Positions 1 to 7,160 of a stretch of DNA of 8,498 nucleotides are shown one piece after another. Both the position numbers and the translations under genes were made by a program. Every line of letters begins with the position of its first letter. Within the stretch, counting starts at the first letter, position 1. Below the pieces are notes generated by a model, which saw only the letters and a list, made by a program, of their open reading frames with translations, searched no databases and was not told where the DNA came from. The DNA is from Gemmatimonadales bacterium (lineage in GTDB: Bacteria > Gemmatimonadota > Gemmatimonadetes > Gemmatimonadales > GWC2-71-9), in contig JACCSZ010000043.1 of NCBI GenBank assembly GCA_013812695.1, positions 1-8,498 of the forward strand. The letters run 5' to 3'.

Positions 1-348
1 ACCGGCATCCGGCTCACGGTCACCCCGCACGTGACGAACAACCGCCAGGTGCTGATGCAGCTGCACACCGAGCGCTCGGCCATCCAGCCGCTCGCGGCGG
101 CCGACCTCGGCTTCATCTTCCAGAAGCAAAAGGCGGACAACCAGCTCCTCGTCAACGACGGCGAGACTGCGGTCATCGGCGGCCTGACCGTCACCTCGGT
201 GTCCAAGACGCGGTCGGGCATCCCGCTGCTGGGCAGCCTGCCCATCGTCGGCAAGCTGTTCAGCTTCACCAGCGAGACCGAATCGCGGCGCGACCTCATT
301 ATCTTGGTCACACCCCGGATCACCGACGACGGCTCCTCGGATCAGTAG
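1..348 (+). CDS. pilQ: Secretin C-terminal fragment, probably type IV pilus secretin PilQ (5' end outside window)
   Basis: The frame is open from base 1 to the TAG at 346-348, giving 115 residues of a protein that begins upstream of the window. The fragment matches the end of the secretin channel domain: an outer-membrane beta-barrel strand pattern (LTVTPHVTNN), then DGETAVIGGL at fragment residues 53-62, the gate/lip-type segment GIPLLGSLPIVGKLF at about 73-87, and the closing strand RRDLIILVTPRI. Secretins form multimeric outer-membrane pores for type IV pili or type II secretion. The direct evidence covers the family only. PilQ is favoured over GspD because the next genes are aroC and aroK, and pilQ sits beside shikimate genes in many bacteria. 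A GspD or another secretin cannot be excluded from this fragment. An intrinsic terminator 35 bases downstream suggests this is the last gene of its operon. Confidence 0.78.
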   Translation, partial: TGIRLTVTPHVTNNRQVLMQLHTERSAIQPLAAADLGFIFQKQKADNQLLVNDGETAVIGGLTVTSVSKTRSGIPLLGSLPIVGKLFSFTSETESRRDLIILVTPRITDDGSSDQ

Positions 349-383
349 CCGCGCTTCGCGGACCGTCCGAGCACCCCGACGGG

Positions 384-417
384 AACGAGCCCGGCGCATG
401 CCGGGCTCGTTCGTTTT
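384..417 (+). terminator. Intrinsic (Rho-independent) terminator after the secretin gene
   Basis: A perfect 12-bp stem (AACGAGCCCGGC at 384-395 pairing with GCCGGGCTCGTT at 400-411) closes a 4-base GCAT loop. It is followed by CGTTTT at 412-417, a short U-tract in the transcript. It lies 35 bases after the secretin stop. A smaller stem (CCGCG-CTT-CGCGG, 349-361) directly follows the stop codon. The large hairpin probably ends the pil transcript and separates it from aroC. Confidence 0.85.
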
Positions 418-437
418 CGGGTCCGGGGACAGGGTCC

Positions 438-502
438 GTCACCCTGAGCGCAGCGAAGGGGCGTGCCCCGAGGCATGGCTCCTTCGCTACGCTCAGGATG
501 AC
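438..502. repeat. Dispersed inverted repeat, copy 1 (upstream of aroC)
   Basis: The left arm at 438-459 and the right arm at 481-502 are complementary over 22 bases with two mismatches. The core sequence is the GTCATCCTGAGCG type, seen here as GTCACCCTGAGCGCAGC. About 21 bases lie between the arms and also pair partially. The right arm ends in GGATGAC, which creates an ATG (498) in frame with aroC. Three related copies lie at 2329-2375, 6154-6219 and 7161-7234. There is no T-tract, so it does not look like a terminator. Confidence 0.85.
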
Positions 503-536
503 GCCCCAAGCGGAGGCCCACTGTGGGATCAATCGC

Positions 537-1805
537 GTGCCGCTGATATTCTCCACCGCCGGCGAGTCGCACGGGAAGGCCCTCGTCGCCCTCGTGCAGG
601 GACTGCCGGCCGGGCTGCCCGTCAGCGCCGAGTGGGTGGATCGGGAGCTCGTCCGCCGGATGCAGGGGTACGGCCGCGGCGCGCGCATGAAGATCGAGCG
701 CGACCGCGTGGAGTGGCTCTCGGGCGTCCGCGCGGGCGAGACGCTCGGCTCGCCGGTAGCGATGCTGATCCCCAACCGCGACTGGAGCAACTGGGAGGAC
801 GTAATGGCGCACGAGGCCGCCGAGCCGGGCGAGCTCCGCCGCCGCCGGGTCACCCGCCCCAGGCCGGGACACGCCGACCTCGTCGGGGTGCTCAAGTACG
901 ACCGGGTCGACGCCCGCGATATCCTCGAGCGCGCGAGTGCCCGCGAGACCACCGCCCGCGTCGCGGCCGGAGCGCTCGCCAAGCGGCTGCTCGATGAATT
1001 CGGCATCGAGATCGGCAGCCACGTCGTCTCGCTCGGCGGCGTGCGGGCCACGCCCCCCGCCGAGCTGCCGGTCCCGCTCAACGACGCCGCGGACCGCTCC
1101 GAGACCCGAGTGCTCGACCCGTCCGTCGAGGCGGAGATCGTTCGCCGCATCGACGCGGCCAAGCGCGCGGGCGACACCTTGGGCGGGGAGGTCGAAATCG
1201 TCGCCCGCGGCGTCGTCGTCGGGCTTGGGAGCCACGTGAGCTGGGACCGGAAGCTCGACGGCCGGCTGGCCGGCATGCTGATGTCGATCCCGGCCGTCAA
1301 GGCGGTCGAGATCGGCCTCGGCGTCGAGGCCGCGCGCCGGCCGGGCTCCGAGGTGCACGATCCGATCGATCCCGCGCTCGGCGGCGTGCCGGCTGGAAGC
1401 CATGCACGGGTCGCGGGCAGGGATCACCCGCCGCATGGCGGAGATCTCCGGGCTGGCTTCCGCCGCCGCACCAACAATGCCGGTGGCCTCGAGGGCGGCA
1501 TCACCACCGGCGAGCCACTGGTCATCCGGGTGGCCATGAAGCCGATCTCGACCCTCATGTCGCCGCTGCCCACCGTCGACCTGGCCACCGGGCGCACCGC
1601 TAACGCGCAGAGCGAGCGCTCGGACGTGACCGCGGTGCCGGCCATGGGTGTGATCGCCGAGGCGATGACCGCGCTCGTCCTGGCGGACGCGATGCTCGAG
1701 AAGTTCGGCGGCGACTCGCTCGGCGAGATGCGCCGGAACTTCGACGGCTACGTGGCCTCGCTGGGCGCGCGCTGGAGCGCGCTCCGGGACGAGGTCGAGG
1801 GCTGA
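537..1805 (+). CDS. aroC: Chorismate synthase
   Basis: AroC converts 5-enolpyruvylshikimate-3-phosphate to chorismate with reduced FMN, the last common step to aromatic amino acids and folate. From a GTG at 537 the protein has 422 residues. It starts directly with the family N-terminus (LIFSTAGESHGKAL; His12 in GESHG). It continues through RPRPGHAD (His112, matching the second conserved His), GLGVEAARRPGSEVHDPI, RRRTNNAGGLEGG (309-321), AMKPISTL and a C-terminal VLADAMLEKFGGDS. The GTG is chosen because the upstream in-frame ATG (498) lies inside the inverted repeat and would add 13 non-family residues. GGG at 525-527 is a weak ribosome site. Residues 282-308 lie between HDPI and RRRTNN, where other AroC proteins have only about 8 residues. 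In these 27 codons 9 end in A or T, unlike the rest of the gene (see findings). aroK follows after one base, so the two are probably co-translated. Confidence 0.95.
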   Translation: MPLIFSTAGESHGKALVALVQGLPAGLPVSAEWVDRELVRRMQGYGRGARMKIERDRVEWLSGVRAGETLGSPVAMLIPNRDWSNWEDVMAHEAAEPGELRRRRVTRPRPGHADLVGVLKYDRVDARDILERASARETTARVAAGALAKRLLDEFGIEIGSHVVSLGGVRATPPAELPVPLNDAADRSETRVLDPSVEAEIVRRIDAAKRAGDTLGGEVEIVARGVVVGLGSHVSWDRKLDGRLAGMLMSIPAVKAVEIGLGVEAARRPGSEVHDPIDPALGGVPAGSHARVAGRDHPPHGGDLRAGFRRRTNNAGGLEGGITTGEPLVIRVAMKPISTLMSPLPTVDLATGRTANAQSERSDVTAVPAMGVIAEAMTALVLADAMLEKFGGDSLGEMRRNFDGYVASLGARWSALRDEVEG

Positions 1806-1806
1806 G

Positions 1807-2325
1807 ATGAAGCGCCACGTCCTGCTGGTCGGCCTCCCGGGCGTCGGGAAGAGCACCGTCGGCCAGCTCGTGGCGGAGGGGCTCGGCGCCGCGCTGCTGG
1901 ACATCGACAGCATTCTGGTGCGACAGATGGGGATGCCGATCTCCCGGATCTTCGGCATGGTGGGCGAGCTGCGCTTCCGGTCGATGGAGCGGGACGCCGT
2001 GGCCACCGCGCAGGCCCGCGAGTCGGCGGTCATCGTTCCCGGCGGCGGGTGGGCGTCCCAACCCGGCCAGCTCGAGGAGGCCAGGAAGGGCTGTCTCATC
2101 ATTTACCTGTGCTGCAGCGCCAGCACGGCGGCCCGCCGCAGCCAGGACGGCGAGGTCCGCCCGCTCCTCGTGGGCGCCGACCCGGTCGAGCGGACCCGGA
2201 CGCTGCTGATGGCCCGGGAACCGTATTACAAGCTCGCTGATTATGAGGTTTCGGCGGACCTGAAGGAGCCCGCGGCTCTGGCCGGCGAGGTCATCCTCCT
2301 GGCGCAGATGCACGGGGGGTGGTAG
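1807..2325 (+). CDS. aroK: Shikimate kinase
   Basis: This cytosolic NMP-kinase-fold enzyme phosphorylates shikimate at the 3-OH with ATP. It has 172 residues, normal for the family. Visible landmarks are the P-loop GLPGVGKS (9-16), the shikimate-binding Asp34 in DID, IF..VGE..FR..E (48-61) with Arg58, and GGG at 79-81. Arg118 falls in the lid sequence RPLL, and Arg137 in the adenine-side sequence REPYYKLADY. Asp34, Arg58 and GGG fall at the same numbers as in E. coli AroK. The ATG is one base after the aroC stop (TGAGATG), with GAGG at 1797-1800 inside the aroC end as ribosome site. The pair therefore forms a translationally coupled unit for two shikimate steps. The residues after the GGG (WASQPG) and a Cys-Cys pair (102-103) are less typical, but no catalytic residue is missing. 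Confidence 0.95.
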   Translation: MKRHVLLVGLPGVGKSTVGQLVAEGLGAALLDIDSILVRQMGMPISRIFGMVGELRFRSMERDAVATAQARESAVIVPGGGWASQPGQLEEARKGCLIIYLCCSASTAARRSQDGEVRPLLVGADPVERTRTLLMAREPYYKLADYEVSADLKEPAALAGEVILLAQMHGGW

Positions 2326-2328
2326 TGG

Positions 2329-2375
2329 GTCATCCCGAGCGGCGGCCTGTCATCCTTCGCTCCGCTTATGGTGAC
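2329..2375. repeat. Decayed copy of the dispersed inverted repeat (copy 2)
   Basis: The right arm at 2354-2375 keeps the CCTTCGCTCCGCT part of the family and then departs by three substitutions. The left side (GTCATCCCGAGCGG at 2329-2342) keeps about 14 bases. The inner part of the left arm and most of the loop are missing. It begins four bases after the aroK stop. It is an eroded or partly deleted copy that can no longer form the long hairpin. Confidence 0.7.
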
Positions 2376-2413
2376 GCGCTAAACCATTGTGTGTATGACG
2401 TTTAGTAGTCACC
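2370..2413. other. Inverted repeat / potential hairpin in the aroK-topA spacer
   Basis: GGTGAC (2370-2375) and CTAAAC (2379-2384) on the left pair with GTTTAG (2400-2405) and GTCACC (2408-2413) on the right. This gives two 6-bp helices separated by a 3x2 internal loop and capped by a 15-base loop. The outer helix borrows the last bases of the decayed repeat. It sits about 80 bases ahead of topA in the most AT-rich stretch of the window. It could be a protein operator, a leader RNA hairpin, or chance; the sequence alone cannot decide. Confidence 0.45.
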
Positions 2414-2495
2414 GCCTTGCGCGGCACCGGCCCCGCTGATTTCTTGCAGCCACCGCGTTGACCATTCGATGACCCCAGCAGACATTAGTGAGCTC

Positions 2496-4865
2496 ATGGC
2501 GACCAGACCCAAGCGCGCGGTAAAATCCTCAGCCAAGCCCGGCAAGCCGGCGCCGGCCGCCGCGACGCCCCGGAAGGGCGCCGCCAAGGCCGCCGGACCG
2601 CGTAAGGGGAGCGCGCTCGTGATCGTGGAGTCGCCCACCAAGGCCAGGACGATCGGCAAGTACCTGGGCGCGGGCTACGACGTGCGGGCCACCATCGGCC
2701 ACGTCCGCGATCTGCCCACCCGCGAGCTGGGCGTGGACGTCGAGCGCGACTTCGAGCCCAAATACGTCACCATCAAGGGCAAGATGAAGACCCTCGCCGA
2801 GCTCAAGAAGGCGGCGAAGACCGCGTCTACCATCTACCTGGCCACCGACCCGGATCGGGAGGGCGAGGCCATAGCCTGGCACGTGGCCGAGCAGCTCGAC
2901 GTATCGGTCCCCACGCACCGGGTTCTCTTCCACGAGATCACCAAGGATGCGATCCACGAGGCGATGGAGCACCCGGGCGTCATCGACGACCGCAAGGTGA
3001 ACGCGCAGCAGGCGCGCCGGATCCTCGACCGCCTGGTGGGCTACAAGGCGAGCCCCATCCTCTGGCGCAGCATCAAGACCGGGCTCTCGGCGGGACGCGT
3101 GCAGACCGTCGCCCTCCGGCTCATCGTCGAGCGCGAGCGCGAGATCCGCGCGTTCAATCCGCAGGAGTACTGGAGCATCGAGGCGCTGCTCGCCAAGGAC
3201 GGGCAGACCTTCGAAGCCGGCCTCGCCAAGATCGGCGGACACAAGCCGCAGCTCCATTCCGCCGAGGAAGCCCAGGCGGTCGTCGACGCGGTGCGGACGC
3301 TGCCGTTCGCCGTCACCAAGGTCGAGAAGCGGAACCGCCGGAAGAACCCCGCCGCGCCGTTCACCACGAGCACCCTGCAGCAGGAGGCCGCCAAGAAGCT
3401 GGGCTTCAGCTCGCGGCGCACCATGCGGGCGGCGCAGGACCTCTACGAGGGCCGGGAGGTCGGCGAGGACGGGCCGGCGGGTCTCATCACCTACATGCGG
3501 ACCGACTCGGTCCGCGTGTCGGACGCGGCCATCACCTCGGTGCGGGAGTTCATCGGCTCGACCTTCGCCAAGCCGTATCTGCCGGCGGCGCCCAACAGTT
3601 ACAACGCCAAGAAGAACGCCCGCGTCCAGGACGCCCACGAGGCCGTCCGCCCGACCGACGTCCGCCGCCGGCCCGAGCAGGTGCAGCAGTTCCTCGAGCC
3701 CGACCAGTTCCGGCTGTACCAGCTCATCTGGCAGCGCTTCGTGGCCTCGCAGATGACGCCGGCGGTCTACGACATGACCATCGTGGACTTCGACCTGGGG
3801 GAGTACCTGTTCCGGTCCACCGGCTCGGTGCCGGTGTTCGACGGCTTCCAGGTGCTCTATAAGGAAGGGCGCGAGAAGGAGGAGGGGAAGACGATGGACG
3901 ACCTCCCGCCGATCCCGCCGCTCGCCCAGGGCGATCCGGTCGAGGTCCGGGAGATCACCCCGTCGCAGCACTTCACCGAGCCGCCACCGCGGTTCTCCGA
4001 GGCCAGCCTCGTCAAGGAGCTCGAGCGGCTCGGCATCGGCCGGCCCTCGACGTACAGCGCCATCATCTCGACCCTGAGTGCCCGCGAGTACGTCATGGTC
4101 GAGCAGCGGCGGTTCTTCCCGACCGAGCTCGGCGAGCTGGTCGAGAAGATCATGGTCGGCAAGTTTCCCGAGATCTTCAACGTCGAGTTCACCAGCGAGA
4201 TGGAGACGGAGCTCGACCGTATCGAGGACGGCGAGCTGGCCTGGCGGGGCGTGCTCAAGGACTTCTACAGCCCGTTCAGCCGGGCGCTCGAGGCGGTCGA
4301 CCTCAACGCGCTCGTGGCCGACGCGCACGGCCTCGATCCCGAGCAGCTCGCCAAGGAAAAATGTCCCAAGTGCGGCAACCCGATCGAGCTCAAGACCGGG
4401 CGCTTCGGGCCGTATCTCGCGTGCGTCAAGTACAAGGACACCTGCGACTACGTGAAGTCACTCCGGAAGGGCCGCGCGCCCGACCGGCCGACCGACCAGA
4501 CCTGCCATCTCTGCTCGTCGCCGATGGTCATCAAGACCGGGCGGTTCGGCGAGTTCCTGGCGTGCACCACGTATCCCGCGTGCAAGGGTACGCGCGCCAT
4601 CCCGCTCGGCATCAAGTGCCCCAAGTGCATCGAGGGCGACCTGGCGGAGCGGCGCACCAAGCGCGGCAAGTCGTTCTGGGGCTGCGTGCGCTATCCGGCG
4701 TGCGACTTCTCCACCTGGAACAAGCCGGTGCCCGAGACCTGCGCCGAGTGCGGCTGGATCGGCCTCGAGAAGAAGGCGAACAAGACCGAAGGCGAGACCC
4801 GGGTGTGCCTCAAGTGCGGCAACAAGACCGTCCTCGCCGAGCCCGAGGAGGTGGCGCTGGCGTGA
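2496..4865 (+). CDS. topA: DNA topoisomerase I (type IA) with four C-terminal zinc ribbons
   Basis: This enzyme relaxes negative supercoils through a 5'-phosphotyrosine intermediate. From the ATG at 2496 it has 789 residues. A Toprim domain starts at LVIVESPTKA (Glu45) and carries DPDREGE (Asp118, Asp120, Glu122) for Mg2+. The type IA core shows GRVQT (200-204), GLITYMRTDS with catalytic Tyr333, and GIGRPSTYSAIISTL. The tail has four Cys4 ribbons: C623/626/643/650, C670/673/690/696, C708/711/730/736 and C749/752/771/774. Residues 1-38 form a Lys/Ala/Pro-rich basic leader ahead of the Toprim domain. An in-frame ATG at 2469 would add nine residues. The later ATG is preferred because it has AGTGAG just upstream, and the nine extra codons lack the usual G/C third positions. 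In B. subtilis topA likewise precedes trmFO. The supply of transcription is unclear: no convincing promoter was found in the spacer. Confidence 0.96.
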   Translation: MATRPKRAVKSSAKPGKPAPAAATPRKGAAKAAGPRKGSALVIVESPTKARTIGKYLGAGYDVRATIGHVRDLPTRELGVDVERDFEPKYVTIKGKMKTLAELKKAAKTASTIYLATDPDREGEAIAWHVAEQLDVSVPTHRVLFHEITKDAIHEAMEHPGVIDDRKVNAQQARRILDRLVGYKASPILWRSIKTGLSAGRVQTVALRLIVEREREIRAFNPQEYWSIEALLAKDGQTFEAGLAKIGGHKPQLHSAEEAQAVVDAVRTLPFAVTKVEKRNRRKNPAAPFTTSTLQQEAAKKLGFSSRRTMRAAQDLYEGREVGEDGPAGLITYMRTDSVRVSDAAITSVREFIGSTFAKPYLPAAPNSYNAKKNARVQDAHEAVRPTDVRRRPEQVQQFLEPDQFRLYQLIWQRFVASQMTPAVYDMTIVDFDLGEYLFRSTGSVPVFDGFQVLYKEGREKEEGKTMDDLPPIPPLAQGDPVEVREITPSQHFTEPPPRFSEASLVKELERLGIGRPSTYSAIISTLSAREYVMVEQRRFFPTELGELVEKIMVGKFPEIFNVEFTSEMETELDRIEDGELAWRGVLKDFYSPFSRALEAVDLNALVADAHGLDPEQLAKEKCPKCGNPIELKTGRFGPYLACVKYKDTCDYVKSLRKGRAPDRPTDQTCHLCSSPMVIKTGRFGEFLACTTYPACKGTRAIPLGIKCPKCIEGDLAERRTKRGKSFWGCVRYPACDFSTWNKPVPETCAECGWIGLEKKANKTEGETRVCLKCGNKTVLAEPEEVALA
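4845..4853 (+). promoter_or_regulatory. Ribosome binding site of trmFO, inside topA
   Basis: GAGGAGGTG lies in the last codons of topA, with AGGAGG ending 10 bases before the GTG at 4862. It fixes the trmFO start inside a much longer open frame that extends back through topA. It also implies translational coupling through the GTGA overlap. Confidence 0.75.
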
Positions 4866-6163
4866 ACGTCACCGTCGTCGGCGGAGGTCTCGCCGGCTCG
4901 GAGGCGGCCTGGGCGCTCGCGGAGCGCGGCCTCCGGGTGACGCTCTACGAGATGCGGCCGGCGGTCAGGACGCCGGCGCATCATTCCGACCGGCTGGCCG
5001 AGCTCGTCTGCAGCAACTCCTTCAAATCGGTGGATCTGACCAACGCGCACGGCCTGCTCAAGGCGGAGCTGCGGGCGCTCGGGAGCCTGCTGCTGCCCTG
5101 TGCCGACCTGGCGCGGGTGCCGGGGGGCACGGCGCTGGCGGTGGACCGCGAGGTCTTCTCGCGCGCGGTGCACGAGCGGGTGACCGCGCATCCGAACATC
5201 ACGCTGGTGCGCGAGGAGACCGCGGAGCTTCCCTCGCCGGGGGTCGTGGCCACCGGGCCGCTGACCTCGCCCCGGTTGACCGAGGCCATCGTCGCCCGGC
5301 TCGGCTCGGCGGCGCTCGCCTTCTACGACGCGATCGCGCCGGTGGTCTCGTCGGACTCGCTCGATCACGAACGGCTCTATGCACTCTCGCGCTACGGCAA
5401 AGGCGAGGGCGACGACTACCTGAACGCGCCGATGGACGCCGCCGGTTACCACGGCTTCATCGACGCGCTGGTCGAGGCCGACCAGCATCAAGGCCACGAG
5501 TTCGACGCCGTGCCCTACTTCGAAGGCTGCCTGCCGGTCGAGGAGATGGCCCGCCGCGGCCGCGAGACGCTCCGGTTCGGCCCGATGAAACCGGTGGGAT
5601 TGCCCGACCCGCGCACCGGCCGCGAGCCGCACGCGGTGGTGCAGCTCCGGCGCGAGGACCGGGCGGGCCAGATGTGGAACCTGGTCGGATTTCAGACCCG
5701 GCTCCGGATCCCCGAGCAGCAGCGGGTGTTCCGGCTGATCCCGGGACTGGAGCGGGCGGAATACCTGCGCTTCGGCAGCATCCACCGGAACTCCTACCTC
5801 AACAGCCCCGCGAGCCTGGGCCCCGCGCTCACCGCGCGCGACGACGACCGTCTGTATTTCGCCGGCCAGCTCACCGGGGTCGAGGGCTACACCGAATCGC
5901 TCGGCACGGGGCTGCTGGCCGGCATCAATCTGGCTCGCCGGCTCGAGGGCAAGCCCGCCGCCGTCCCGCCCCCGACCACGATGCTCGGCGGTCTCTACCG
6001 CTACCTGCGCGACGCCGATCCGAGGCACTTCCAGCCGATGAACGCCAACTTCGGGCTGCTCGAGCCGCTGCCGGGCAAGGTCAGGAAGGATCGGAAGAAG
6101 GAGATGCTCGTGGAGCGGGCCCAGGCGGAGTTTTCGGCGTGGCTCGGCCCGTTGTCATCCTGA
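4862..6163 (+). CDS. trmFO: Methylenetetrahydrofolate--tRNA-(uracil-5-)-methyltransferase TrmFO
   Basis: TrmFO is a cytosolic flavoprotein that makes 5-methyluridine at position 54 in the T-loop of tRNA. It uses methylene-tetrahydrofolate as carbon donor and FADH2/NAD(P)H as reductant. The 433-residue product starts at GTG, overlapping the topA TGA by 4 bases. It shows the FAD dinucleotide motif VVGGGLAGSEAAW (5-17), LVCSNSFKS with Cys50, GLLKAELR, EGCLPVEEMARRG with Cys223, and the second FAD contact GVEGYTESLGTGLLAG from 339. The two cysteines align with the catalytic pair Cys53/Cys226 of the B. subtilis enzyme. The length is normal. The last codons (the third base of Leu, Ser, Ser, stop) lie in the left arm of an inverted repeat, so the repeat supplies the stop codon. 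The frame is open 167 codons upstream, but that stretch is only the shadow of topA. Confidence 0.96.
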   Translation: MNVTVVGGGLAGSEAAWALAERGLRVTLYEMRPAVRTPAHHSDRLAELVCSNSFKSVDLTNAHGLLKAELRALGSLLLPCADLARVPGGTALAVDREVFSRAVHERVTAHPNITLVREETAELPSPGVVATGPLTSPRLTEAIVARLGSAALAFYDAIAPVVSSDSLDHERLYALSRYGKGEGDDYLNAPMDAAGYHGFIDALVEADQHQGHEFDAVPYFEGCLPVEEMARRGRETLRFGPMKPVGLPDPRTGREPHAVVQLRREDRAGQMWNLVGFQTRLRIPEQQRVFRLIPGLERAEYLRFGSIHRNSYLNSPASLGPALTARDDDRLYFAGQLTGVEGYTESLGTGLLAGINLARRLEGKPAAVPPPTTMLGGLYRYLRDADPRHFQPMNANFGLLEPLPGKVRKDRKKEMLVERAQAEFSAWLGPLSS

Positions 6164-6219
6164 GCGGAGCGAAGGAGCCATGACCAGACGCATGCCCCCT
6201 TCGCTCCGCTCAGGGTGAC
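6154..6219. repeat. Dispersed inverted repeat, copy 3 (trmFO end / xerC leader)
   Basis: The left arm 6154-6175 and right arm 6198-6219 are complementary over 22 bases, with one G-T pair. The loop is 22 bases. The left arm contains the trmFO stop codon (TGA 6161-6163). The right arm abuts the xerC ribosome site and contains GGGTGAC, a decoy GTG start in frame with xerC. No terminator-type T-tract follows. Confidence 0.88.
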
Positions 6220-6225
6220 AGGTGA
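6220..6225 (+). promoter_or_regulatory. Ribosome binding site of xerC, adjacent to the repeat hairpin
   Basis: AGGTGA starts at the base directly after the repeat's right arm and ends four bases before the ATG at 6230. It decides between that ATG and the in-repeat GTG at 6215. If the repeat folds in mRNA, the stem would end right at this site. Confidence 0.65.
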
Positions 6226-6229
6226 CGCC

Positions 6230-7135
6230 ATGCACTCCCACGTCCGCGAATTCCTGACCCATCTCGACAAGGAGCGCGGCCAGTCCCCGCATACGGTCAA
6301 GGCGTATGGCCGCGACCTCGAGGCCTTCACAAACTTCTGCGACCGGCACTACGCCGGCGCGTGGACCTGGACGACGGTCGACCGGCTTGGCCTGCGGGGC
6401 TTTCTGGGCGAGCTGCATCGGCGCGGGCTGTCCAAGCGGTCGGCAGCGCGGGCGCTGTCGGCGGTGCGCAGCCTGTACCGCTTTCTGCAGGAGAACCACG
6501 GCGTGCCGAACAACATCGCCCGCGCGGCGCGGGTGCCCAAGCTCGACAAGCGGCTGCCGACCTACATGGACCGCGACCAGACCCAGGCGCTGTTCGACTG
6601 GGCCGAGGCGCGGGCCCAGGGCGACGACTTCGCCGCGACCCGCGATCTGGCCATCCTGGAGCTGTTCTACTCCACCGGCATCCGGCTCTCCGAGCTGAGC
6701 GGGATGAACCTGGAAGATCTCGACCTGCTCGCGGATCAGGCCAAGGTGCGGGGCAAGGGCCGGAAGGAGCGGATCGTGCCGGTGGGCTCGCGCGCGGTGC
6801 TCGCCCTCCGACGCTATCTTAACCTCCGAGCACCGGTGATCGCCCGGCCGGGAGGCGACCGCCGCGCGGTCTTCGTGAGCCGGCTCGGCCGCCGCCTGGG
6901 TCCCCGCGGCGTCCAGCGCGCGGTCCACGCGATGTTCGACGCCATCGGCGGCGACGGTCTCCGCGTCCACTCGCTGCGGCACACCTTCGCCACCCATATG
7001 CTCGACGCCGGGGCGGACCTGCGGGCGGTGCAGGAGCTGCTCGGGCACGCTTCGCTCGGGACGACGCAGATCTACACGCATACGAGCGTGGAGCGCTTGA
7101 AAAAGGTGTACAATCAGGCGCACCCGAGGGCGTAG
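6230..7135 (+). CDS. xerC: Tyrosine recombinase XerC
   Basis: This site-specific recombinase, working with XerD at dif, resolves chromosome dimers. It has 301 residues from the ATG at 6230, close to the usual ~300. The N-terminal core-binding SAM-like domain (about 1-90) includes HLDKERGQSPHTVKAYGRDLEAF. The catalytic domain (about 105-290) carries the full set: Arg152 in STGIRLSEL, Lys176 in VRGKGRKERIVP, His247 and Arg250 in HSLRHTFATHMLDAG, His273 in ELLGHASLGTTQ and Tyr282 in IYTH. These match E. coli XerC R148, K172, H240, R243, H266 and Y275 in order and spacing. The XerC rather than XerD name rests on context, since B. subtilis codV (XerC) lies between trmFO and the hslV homologue clpQ. 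An integrase-type recombinase is unlikely, because there are no phage genes or att-like repeats nearby. Confidence 0.92.
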   Translation: MHSHVREFLTHLDKERGQSPHTVKAYGRDLEAFTNFCDRHYAGAWTWTTVDRLGLRGFLGELHRRGLSKRSAARALSAVRSLYRFLQENHGVPNNIARAARVPKLDKRLPTYMDRDQTQALFDWAEARAQGDDFAATRDLAILELFYSTGIRLSELSGMNLEDLDLLADQAKVRGKGRKERIVPVGSRAVLALRRYLNLRAPVIARPGGDRRAVFVSRLGRRLGPRGVQRAVHAMFDAIGGDGLRVHSLRHTFATHMLDAGADLRAVQELLGHASLGTTQIYTHTSVERLKKVYNQAHPRA

Positions 7136-7160
7136 GAGGGCGGGGACGGTCGGTGGGGCC

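Noticed and set aside
342..2102. Long open frame on the minus strand (586 codons) across aroC and aroK
   Set aside because: It is antisense to two clear enzyme genes, has no recognisable domain, and is expected in DNA with strong G/C third positions. The same applies to the 599-codon minus frame across topA (2529-4328) and the 445-codon frame across trmFO (4691-6028).
2458..2488. Possible topA promoter (TTGACC at 2458-2463 with a CATTAG -10)
   Set aside because: The -10 matches consensus at only three positions and the spacer is 19 bases. No other pair in the spacer is better, so no promoter is called.
4361..4861. In-frame upstream extension of trmFO giving a 600-residue protein
   Set aside because: The added 167 codons are the shifted reading of the topA zinc ribbons. 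The FAD motif starts right after the GTG at 4862, which has a good ribosome site.
6230..7135. Tyrosine recombinase as the mark of an integrated element
   Set aside because: Length, catalytic spacing and gene neighbourhood fit XerC. There are no attachment-site repeats, phage genes or tRNA in the window.
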